A DNA stretch of 64,000 nt from the NCBI RefSeq assembly GCF_030272615.1, contig NC_081406.1:233856396-233920395 (forward strand), written 5' to 3'. The translations under genes and the position numbers were made by a program. Under the pieces are notes generated by a model, which saw nothing but the letters and a program-made list of their open reading frames with translations, did not search any database and had not been told where the DNA came from. This stretch comes from Cryptomeria japonica (lineage: Eukaryota; Streptophyta; Pinopsida; Cupressales; Cupressaceae). Of this stretch, positions 44,873 through 55,000 are shown one piece after another (position 1 is the first letter of the stretch; each line of letters starts with the position of its first letter).

Positions 44873-47604
44873 TTATGCAAAGGATGGGATCAAAGGGATC
44901 AAAGGATGGAAAATATGCATTGGATAATGGATAGGGTATTGGAAGAATTGGGCTTCAGTGGATGGAAATGTTGGCAAGATCAACATTGGCACACACCTTG
45001 AGGGGTGATGGACTAATGGAGGAAGAGTGGGTTTTGGATATGGAGATTTTGATGAAGGAATAGCTAGGGATTTGTGGACATAAGGACCCAAAATGGAAGA
45101 AGGAGGTGATGGAGGAGCAAATTTGAGAGGATTGGATGGAGGAATATCAATTTTGGATGCCAAGTTGGATGTTTCTTTAGGCTTTTGTGCTTCAAGGAGC
45201 CGCTTAGGGATCCACATGGTTTTTGATTTTTCATGCTTTCGTGGTTCCTTGGAGTGCATTGCTTGCACAAGGGATTTAGGAACCCATATATATTTTGACT
45301 TTTCTTTATTTTCCTCAGTGGGCCTTTGTGGCCTTTTGGATATATTTTTTTCTTTATAGATCATATTGTTCCTTGTTTTGACATGTCGATTATATTGGAC
45401 ATGTTGATCCTTGAATACATGTGGATTTCTAGACTTATGACTTTTATGCTTGGCATCCAAATTGCTTGGAGGGGGAAAGGAATGTATGGATGGATATGAA
45501 TGAAATGGAGTTCTTTTTGATGGATGAAATTTACTCAAGGATTTGTGCCTTTGCTGACCTTGCATAGAGGATGAAGGGATATAAGGACCTAAGATGGATG
45601 GAAAGTATGATGGGGAAGGGATATGTTTGGATTTTGAAGGGATGTTGGATTTAGTAGGGGTACCCACGTCTTGTAAGATATTCTTTGATATGGAGGGGTT
45701 CTTTCTCATGAAGGTCTACTCCTTTGCCTTTATGAATATCTTGACTTGTAGGATACTCTTTTCTTTGGGAAGAAGACGCAATTCCATTATGAGGTGGATA
45801 TGATATGAGAGAAATAATGAGATCTTGAAGTGGATCGGATTGCACCAAAGTGGAAGAACCCATTATGCATGTCGATGGTTCATGAACATCTTGCACTGAC
45901 ATGTTATAATCATGAGGGGGATTAGGATCATGAGGGGGACTAAGATTGTGAGGGGGACTAGGATTGTGTGGTGGACATGGATCAATGACAGGATATTCAA
46001 GAGATGGAATGGGATAAATAATGGGATCATCAAAAGGAATGAGATCTTGGAGTGTATATGGAGCATTAAGACAAGGAGATGGAGGAACAAAAGGATCTTG
46101 TGGAGGATTTAAAGGAATAATTTGATCTTGACAAGGAGAAAGATCATTGGATTCCTCTTTAAAGGTGCTTTGCTCTTGACTTTTAATGGGATCATCAGAA
46201 AGGATGGAAGGGATATCTTGATCTTTCTTAGAAAGTGGAATGTCAATGGGATTTGAAAGGACATTGTGTTCATGAAATGGAAGGGGATCATTTGGGATTG
46301 GATGGACTGGGATATCTTGATCTTGCTCGGGGAATGGAGTGTCAATAGGACTTTGGATAGGATGGAAAAGAATAGGGGAATCATTGTGAGTGTCTGGGAA
46401 CATGGGGTCCTAGTCAACAATTGGATGGGATGATAAGGTTTTGGGATCTTGATCTTGATCTTTTTTAAGACATGTTTCTTCATGCTCTAAATTATCCGCT
46501 TGACATGAGGTTGGACTTTGGATATGCATGGGGGATTCTGACAAGGAATCAATGTTTTGGCATGAAGGAAATGCACTTTGAACATTTTTGATGGATTCTG
46601 GCAAGGAGTTAATGCTTGAACATGAGGAAGAGGGACTTCGAATGGGGTCCTCTAAAACAGGTAATGGCAATAAAGTGCATGGTGGCATTGGGTCTTGTAT
46701 TTCTGAAACATGACAAGGATGTGCATCATGAATTGGATTATCTTGGCAATCAATTATGGATAGCCCTTGGATAATTTCATCCTTCGGTGTATTGTTTGAT
46801 GAGGACAATATGGAAGGTTCTTGTGAAACTTCTAAAGATGTAGGGATAGATGCCATTAGAGAGTTAATTTGTTTGTGGGGGGATGAGGCATTGCTAGACA
46901 TAAGTGTATTATGTTGATCTTCCTCAAAGAACTCACTTGGTAATTTCCTTAAGATCCTTGCAATAAGGCCACCTTCTTTTGAGGTTTTGACATAGTTGTA
47001 TCTGGAATTTGAACTTGTTTGGAAAGGAGTTGGTTCTGGTCTGATGTCATGTTTTTATTTCGAAGTAGATGTTGATCAAATTGGTTTGACATGTTCAAAA
47101 TTTGGCCTGGTGCATGTTGCAAGTTTTGTTTTGGAATTTGTGATTGTATTTGTTGATACTGAGTTGTCCATTGAGTTTGTTGTTGATACTTAACAGTTGG
47201 TTGGACATATTGTTGAAATTGGACCATTTGTTGTGTTTGTTGGAAATGTTGTTGATTCAAGATTTGATTGAATGAAATTTGACCAAATGAATTTTGATTT
47301 GGGACTTGATTGAAATTTGTGCTTGTTTTTTGAAATTGTTTCATCATCTCTATTTGAGAGATGAGAGTTGGTATGTCTTGACTTTTAATGTTTTGGACAT
47401 TTGGGATCTATTCTTCTCAATGTTTTTCACTTTTTGTTCCAAAATCTCCTTTTCTTGAGCTAGTTTCTCCTCTATTTTTTGTATTTGGACATTTACATCA
47501 TCATGATAAGTTTGATCCAAGTTCTGAGACATGTAGAGATTGGATTGACATGATTGATTTCTCAATTGTGATGACATGGCTTTGTAAGAAGGTTGAGACC
47601 TCAT
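44873..47604 (-). pseudogene. Proline/serine-rich reading frame of element H (replaces gag-pol)
   Basis: A chain of minus-strand frames that reads as one broken protein of about 900 residues. It starts with a coiled coil (47604-47400, IEEKLAQEKEILEQKVKNIE). A one-base shift leads to a Gln-rich stretch (47347-46949, NQQHFQQTQQMVQFQQ). Another shift gives KEGGLIARILRKLP and a Ser/Pro-rich part (46901-46410, TAG at 46410, continuing to 45651). A shift near 45700 opens the last part (45709-44873). Near the end a motif occurs twice, KSKYIWVPKSLVQA (45260-45301) and KSKTMWIPKRLLEA (45188-45229). The extreme N-terminus (VEMRSQ) resembles I's start (VETRSR), and both are followed by Gln-rich sequence. 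I do not recognise the protein. Confidence 0.6.
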
Positions 47605-49621
47605 TTCAACAAACGTGTCACTATGCAATGCAACTACTGGGATTGACAAATGCAACCTAAAAGGATGACAATGCAACTTAATGTTTTTGTACCTTTTGAA
47701 TTTTTGGAGACAAACTTTTGAAATGCAAAGCTAAAGACACAACTTTGGGAAATTGAAATGAAGTCAAGACCTTAAAGGACAAAGGACCAAATGACAATAG
47801 GACAAATTGACTATGTCTCACCTATATGCTTGGATACTAAGCTAGGTTTGACAAAAAATGATATTAATGAAAAGATAAATTTTAGACAAGGTTAAGACTC
47901 CCCAACAACAACTAAAGTTTTGATTTTTCAAGTTTGACAAACCAAATTTTATAGACTAAATGCAAGAAGGCAATGATTATGACAATGACTTAGGATATGA
48001 CATGAAAATGATCTAAGGATATGATATGACAAGATGAAGCCAAGACAAGATGACAATACAATGATAAGGATATGCGAAGACCAATGATTTGGAATATGCA
48101 AAATGCAACCTAGGCAAGACCTAATTTTAGCATGACAAGGATAATGCACGAATGTCACCTAAATGGAAATCTATCTTGGATATGACAATGAAATGAAAAC
48201 TTAGGGAAATGATTTTGAGCCTAAGTGCAAAATGAGGATGCTTGCAATGAAAAGGACTAAAATGAAGGGAGATGACAATATGCCCTAGGACCTAAGTTGG
48301 ACTATGCAAAACCTAGTCTAAAGTGACATGAATTTTTGAAACAAAGTTTTTCAATGTGTTTGACAAGCCATGTTCAAATGTTGGATGAATACTTGGACAA
48401 ATTTGGACTTTTGTTAGGATTTTGTTTTGAATTGAAGGTTGTTGATTTTGAAAACCCAAGTTGATTATGAGCACTTTTGAAAGTTTGTTTTTTTTATTTA
48501 ACCTTTGACAATCATGGAAGACAAAATGTTTGTTTGACTTTGACTCAAGACAATCAAGCACATTCACAACAAATCCTATGGTTGGCAAGGGCAATATCTA
48601 TTGAATCCTCTAGCCATAAAATACAACACTTAGCCGGATAGCTAGATGCTTGGTAGCATTGGCTCCCCCTTACAGTGCACTCACTTCTCAGGCATACCAA
48701 GCTTCGAGTTCAAGGGGCATCACTTCCCAAGAACTTGCTATCTCTAACTAAGGATTACATGAGAGGTGTCTTCGGCATGTGTGTATCACAATGCCTGAGC
48801 CAACAAATAGAAGGATTTTGGCCTCTAAAAACAAGAGATTCTAGTAAGGGCATCTGTTCGGGTGGGTATTGATCCGATGAATAAATTGTCGCAATACCAT
48901 TCCAGCACCCATTGTCTACAACTTTCATTGCATCCACAGTTATTTAGAGTGGTTCGGAAGAGCTTGGCTTTAGCCTCTCACCACTTTGGGTCGTTCCCTC
49001 TCACCAATGCCTGTGCGAAGTGCTAGGCAAATCGGGAGGCAGGCCCAATTCTAAGGGTTAAAACATGCAATCAAACTAAAAGAAAACAAAGCATGCATGG
49101 TGTTCATTAACCTTTAAGAAATTAAATGTGCAACTACTTTAAAAATCACATGCAAGATGTTTTAATAAAAGTCTTTGACCACGTCCTGCATAAGATTTGT
49201 TAGTAGTTTCATTTTTATTCTTCATCACACGTAACACCAAGGTGTTGCACAAAGAATCAATACCAAAGAAAAACCAGAATATAAGAACAGAATGAAAACA
49301 AAGTAATTTGCAACTAAAAACACTGGTTTCACCTCTGTTTCTGGCCTTACACAAGCAAAAAAATGTCTCAACATAGGTGCAGAATGCCTTGACACAGGTG
49401 CAGAATGCCTTGACACAGGTGCAGAATGCCTTGACACAGGTGCAGATCTCTTTGACATAGGCACAGATCTCTTTGACATAGGCGCAAGATGCCCTGACAT
49501 AGGCATAGAATGCTTTGACACAGGCGCAGAAGTGTCCAGAAAGCTCTGAGTCACCCTATTTCTTGAGTTTTTCACCTGCAAATCAGCTCGAAAGCACTCA
49601 AAGACATGGCTAAGAGGTTAT
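47605..49621 (-). other. Leader region of element H
   Basis: About 2 kb without a confident gene. 47690-48300 aligns with 63386-64000 of I, so it is a conserved leader. 48580-49080 is less AT-rich and differs in texture from its surroundings. 49367-49532 is a 21-bp repeat array beside the primer site. Confidence 0.65.
49367..49532. repeat. 21-bp minisatellite in H's leader
   Basis: Eight units of the type CCTTGACACAGGTGCAGAATG. Because 21 is a multiple of 3, the minus strand stays open across it and would encode a 7-residue repeat (SRHSAPV) in a 118-codon frame, 49225-49581. Confidence 0.85.
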
Positions 49622-49639
49622 TTCACGTCAGGTTCACCA
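49622..49639 (-). promoter_or_regulatory. Candidate primer-binding site of element H
   Basis: Minus strand TGGTGAACCTGACGTGAA, five T residues after the LTR end CTACA. Identical to Z's 3614-3631. Confidence 0.65.
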
Positions 49640-49644
49640 AAAAA

Positions 49645-50895
49645 TGTAGATCAAGAATTTGATTAACATCAAAGCAAATAGATATTAGCTAACCACAAAG
49701 CCAAATTGCAATGAAATAAATCCTAATTACACTCAATAGAGATATGAAGACAAGATAATCAAACCAAATGCAACCCATTACAAATGCAAATATCTCCTCC
49801 ATAATTCTCCATTGTCCTTCTTTCTCCTTCAAATTACTTTGTTTGTGGATCTCACCTACAAGTGCAAAAGCATAGTATGAAAGCAAGATTGACAAGATGA
49901 AATGGTAGCGTAAGCATACTACAAGCATGATTGATTCCTTCGATTGAAGAAAATCATCCAATTTATAGACAAATTGGAGAGATGACAAGATTAGCATGAA
50001 GAGATTTGAAAGGAAATTTCAAATCAAGGATGACAAATATGACAAATTATGACAAGATTGACATTTTCTATGCAAGATTGATTGATTGACAAAATTATGA
50101 CAAATTTGACATGCAAGATTGATTGATTGACAAATTATGACAAATTATGACAAAATTGAAATGCCATTCCCATGACAAAAGGGAAGAGAGAAAATAGCCT
50201 CCATGATTGCAACAAATGGAAGCATAAACATAGGAGAAAATTAGGGGAAAAATTAGAAAAATTGAAGAAAATAGGAGAAATAGAAATTAGGTGAATTAAT
50301 TAATAGGTTTTCATCCATTAATTAATTCATGAAAGAGACCTAGGACTAAATAAATTAATTTATTTAACCCACCAAGAGGAAGAAAAGGATTAAATGAACA
50401 AATCATAAAACCCTAGAAATAAGAGGACAAGGAATTAGGTCAATACAACAAGAAATTAATTTAGGTTCGATCATGATTCTGATTGACAAAGGACCAATCT
50501 TGATAAATGATTGAGATTGGTTGACAAAAATCAATGACAAGTTGACCAAGATTGACAAGGAGATCAAATTGATAGGCGCCAATTGACGAGGAACAATGAA
50601 TAATTGATCCAAATTAACATGATTGAAAAGGACAAGGATCGATGACAAATCGATCGCAAAATGACAAGATTGACAAATTGATAAGGATCAATGACAAATC
50701 GATTGCAAAATGACGAGATTGACAAGGACGAGGATCCATGACGAATCGATCGCAAAATGATGATATTGACAAGAGGACAAGGATCAATGATGAATCAATC
50801 GCAAGGTGACAAGATTGACAAGGACGAGGATCGATGACTGATCAATCGCAAGATGACAAGATTGACAAGGACGAGGATCGATGGCGAATCGATCA
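49645..50895 (-). repeat. 5' LTR of element H (cut by element I)
   Basis: Aligns with 41028 to about 42222 of the 3' LTR with scattered substitutions, then stops inside the minisatellite at GATCA (50891-50895), where I begins. TATA candidate on the minus strand at 49961-49967. Confidence 0.87.
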
Positions 50896-52541
50896 TGTGG
50901 GATAGAAATTAGGATTCATCACAAGATAAGTAGATCAATCAAAACACAAGACATGATAATTTAATCAAAAGAACACTCATGAAATGAACCTAATTCCAAA
51001 GCACATTCAATAGAGGTATGGAAACAAAGCATTCAAAATGAAAATATCATGCAAACCATATGCTTCTTCCATGCAGCTCCATTGTTGTTCTTTCATCTTC
51101 AATGGGTTTGTGGATCTCACCTACAAGTGCTCACACAATTGAAAGCAAAAAGTTCAAGAGTACTAGAAACGAAAATTCGGTAGTTTGATAGCAATTCAGG
51201 GTTCATGAAGATTCCAAGGGTAAGGATTTCGAAGGGTTATTAGCTTTGATTCAAGAAAATCATCCAATTTATAGAAGAATTGGATAAGTGACAAGATTGG
51301 CATGATGCAATTCAAATAGAAATTGAAAATCAATATGACAAATTATGACAAATTATGCATTTCCATGCACAATTTGATTGATTGATTATGACACATTTCA
51401 TGTCAAAATTGATTGATTAATCAATTATGACAATTTCATGACAAATTGAAATGCCACTCCCATAGAATTAGGAGATGAATTAGGAGGGAAAAGGAATTAG
51501 AAATTTGAAAAATAGGAAATTGAAATTGATAACAAACTAGGAAATTGGAATTAGAAATTGATGAAAAATAGGATTTAGGAATTAGTGAATTAATTAATAA
51601 TTTTTCATTTATTAATCAATTCACAAAGAGGAATAATTAGCCAATTAAATAAAGATTTAATTGTAATGAGAAGACTTAGGATTAATAAATAATTTAGTAA
51701 TCCTAAAGGAAGAAATGACAAATTAGGTTAAATGAATAAATCATAAAACCCTAGAAGACGAATTAGAAATGACAATTAGGTCTTGATTAAAGATAATTAA
51801 TGTCATGATTTGAATTGATAAATGACCAATGCGACAAAATGATTTGATTGAAAAATGCGCCAATTGACGAGGAACAATGACAAATTGATCCAAATTGACA
51901 TAATCGAGACAAACAATGATCGATAGTGAAATGATCACAAAATGACAAGATTGACAAAAGGACACGAATCGATGACAAAATGGATTGCAAGATGACAAGA
52001 TAATGACCACGATCGATGACAAATCGATCGCAAAATGATAAAATTGATAACGACCACGATCAATGACAAATTGATCGCAAGATGACAAGATTGAACATGA
52101 CAACGATCGATGACAAATCGATCGTAAAACGACAAGATTGAAGGATTGATGACAAATCGACAAGATTGATAAGAGGAAAAAACCCTAATTAGGGTTGACA
52201 ATGTCCAAAATGATAAGATTGATGATAAGATTGATAAGATTGATAGGAGGACGAAACCCTAATTAGGATTGATGATGTCCAAAATGATGACAAATGAATA
52301 CGCACATTGATGCGACAGGGTAAAATTAATCAAAATCATGATTGGATAATGTTATCGACAAGACCAAATTCGAAGACGAGATGATTGAAGAATGTAGAAG
52401 AATGACTCGATGCTCGCAAATGATAAAAATCAAGTGCGTGACATAGGAGAAATGTTAATGCGATGCAAAAACCTAAAATGAGGCAATGCGCAAATGTTAA
52501 AGTATGACCTCGCAAGCGTTGACCATTTTTGAGTGTCTACA
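50896..52541 (-). repeat. 3' LTR of element I
   Basis: Minus strand TGTAGACACTC (52541) to ATCCCACA (50896); 1,646 bp. It is related to H's LTR but clearly diverged. TATA candidate on the minus strand at 51267-51273. CGATCG minisatellite at about 51890-52200. Confidence 0.85.
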
Positions 52542-55000
52542 TTTTGCCCCTCTTTGAGACAATGCGATTCTGAGCGTTGTTTCAAAGAACAATAACGAAA
52601 ATGCCCCAGACAATAACAATGACATATGCATGCCCCCTCGAGGAATTGGCCGGAAACATGCAGAAAAGAGGCCAATTGATCGATAAAAATGATAGAATCG
52701 AACAGACTGACAATCGGAGATCGGATGCATGACAGACAATCAATTTAAGGTGCACAAGACCGCGACCAACATAAGATGGAGAGGATGCACGTCCATCTAT
52801 GCAATGACAAAGAGCTATAAATGAGACCAAGAGGGTGAAAATGACTCATTTGCATTAGCTAAAGAGGAGGATTTGTTGCTCTGGACAAGGACACTTGTAG
52901 ACAGATGGCGAACATTCCAATGGCAGATCACCTTGGGGAACGTGTACATACATTCAGACGACCGGAGGACGCAGGAGCAGCGGTATGTATCTCGAAAACC
53001 CATGTGTTGAATTTCATGAATTTTGATGGCTTACGGGACATTGTGGGGATGAGGAGGACAGAGGGAGCACCCAGTGACAGAGGCACGTACTCCTTATGAC
53101 AGACAGTGGACATTATGTAGTTTGCCATTTTGTAGTCAGCCTGCGGGTCATATTTAGGACAGACAGTCCGATTTTGTACTCCGATATTATTATGATATGT
53201 GATATGATATGCATCGATATGATGGGATGCAATGTGTTATGACTGATGTTTTTTTTTTTTTATGAATGGATGACTTATGTACTGATGTATGAACATGTAT
53301 GGATGTATTTTTATGGATTTTTGATGTATTTATGAAATGAAATGGACAAAATGCTTGATGCAATATACGTGATGGAATGCAAATGTACTAACCAAATGGA
53401 CGCAGGATGTAGCATATGAGGAGTGGATATCGGAGCACTAGACCGAACTGACTATCCGACTGGACAGAAGAAGTGTTAGTAAAAAAAAAAAAGAGATAGA
53501 AGACAGTTAGAGATGATGAAAGCTTGCTTTCAGTAATGCACTTTGTAGGTGAGAACCTTTATTTTTATTTAGCAAAATGGATGCGTAGCATCATGGCATT
53601 GAAGGCCAGAGCTGAAATGCAACCCGATTTGCATAAGACAGACACAGCATAAACAAACGACAATCACAATCAAAAAAAGAAAAGGATCATGAGCCATCCC
53701 GGTCACTCTAAATCACTTAGTGACATCATCGAGCAACATAGGAACATGATCGAAGATAAATCAATAAAAAGATAAGATGCGCAAATTCAAACAAACAAAC
53801 AAACATCTTGATCTTCATTGTCAAAAGTTGAATGTGCTGATAGGATGATCATGCTGTCTGGTTTCAGGAAATGTGGTACCCCGTCTAAGACAGGACACAG
53901 TCTGGTTTCGAGTATACCACACCCTGTATAAGACCCATGATAATGTGACAAGGACAAATGAATTGAAGACAATGTTCGGTTGATAAGACAATTATGATCA
54001 GTTTGAATGTTTGGTTTTGATTGAAAAAGTTCATCTGTTAATGCGTGATTTCATTAAAGCACAATGTTTGATTGCGAGTCGTTGGATGTATACTCGGTGA
54101 GCTGTTAATGCACAAAGGGAATATTTTATTGCAAAAATGCGTGTTTTTGTTTTTAATGTTTTACAATTTTTTTGTGTTCATTTTTTCAGGACTTTATTTG
54201 ATTTTTTTTATTTTTTTTGACTGTTTTCAGGACATTTTTCAATTTTTTAAGACTTTTTTCAGGACCGGTTTTTTTCAATTTTTAAGAATTTTTTCAGGAC
54301 TTTTTTCAATTTTTTATGACTTTTTTCAAGACTTTATTCGATTTTTATGGATTTTTTTCAGGACATTATTCGATTTTTATGGATTTTTTTTCAGGACTTT
54401 ATTCGATTTTTATGGATTTTTTCAGGACATTATTCAATTTTTATGGATTTTTTTTTTTTTTTCAGGACTTTATTCGATTTTTATGGATTTTTTCAGGACA
54501 TTATTCGATTTTTATGGATTTTTTTTCAGGACATTTTTCGATTCAAAAGCTCCAGTGACCGATCATGACAAGTGGAAGGCACCTAATGCGCATTTGAAAG
54601 ACACATAGACTAGGACCAACACATATGTACAAGAAACTAGAGTAGACAAGACAGTGATGTTGACCAATAACAGACTTGGAATAGAACATTAGGTCGAGAT
54701 CAAGATAGGCATGACAAAGTGGTCAAGAGAAAGCATATCTAGAAGTCATGATAGATGACAGAGCAATAATCTCATTACTCATGGCGCCTGATTGCCAGGT
54801 TTTCACCATGGTACTTGCCCAAAGCGCCTGTTTGCCAGGTTTTCACTAGAGGGCGAATCATTTATTTTATTTTTTTTGCTTTTTTGCTTTTTTTATTTTT
54901 TTGTATTTTTTTGCTTTTTTCATTTTTTTGTATTTTTTTTGCTTTTTTCATTTTTTTGTATTTTTTCAGGATCATATTTGAAGAAAAATTTGACAGCAAA
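52542..55000 (-). other. Polypurine tract and 3' UTR of element I
   Basis: The tract CAAAGAGGGGCAAAA (minus) adjoins the LTR. The remaining ~2.4 kb has no credible gene and aligns in patches with H's 3' UTR. It holds a tandem array at 54183-54540 (units of about 33-37 bp, AGGACATTATTCGATTTTTA on plus). The poly-Phe frames over this array are artefacts. TTGCCAGGTTTTCACC is repeated near 54793 and 54833. Confidence 0.78.

Larger units (their letters stand above)
41028..50895 (-). mobile_element. Non-autonomous Tat-like LTR element H
   Basis: Minus-strand element inserted into copia G. It has a 3' LTR (41028-42596), polypurine tract, a 3' UTR shared with I, proline-rich reading frames where gag-pol should be, a leader shared with I, a primer site (49622-49639) and the 3' part of a 5' LTR (49645-50895). 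The 5' LTR is cut by element I; its remaining ~375 bases should lie beyond I. No reverse transcriptase, integrase, RNase H or protease motif occurs between the LTRs. Confidence 0.87.

Noticed and set aside
48620-48730. tRNA-like words (TAGCTAGATGCTTGGTAGC and GAGTTCAAG)
   Set aside because: Acceptor and T-stem halves do not pair into a cloverleaf.
49367-49532. Possible CRISPR-like array
   Set aside because: Units are contiguous 21-bp repeats with no spacers, in plant retroelement sequence; it is a minisatellite.
54072-54608. 178-codon Phe-rich plus-strand frame (and similar at 43419-43696 and 54792-55186)
   Set aside because: Translation of a poly-T-rich tandem array in the 3' UTR of a minus-strand element.
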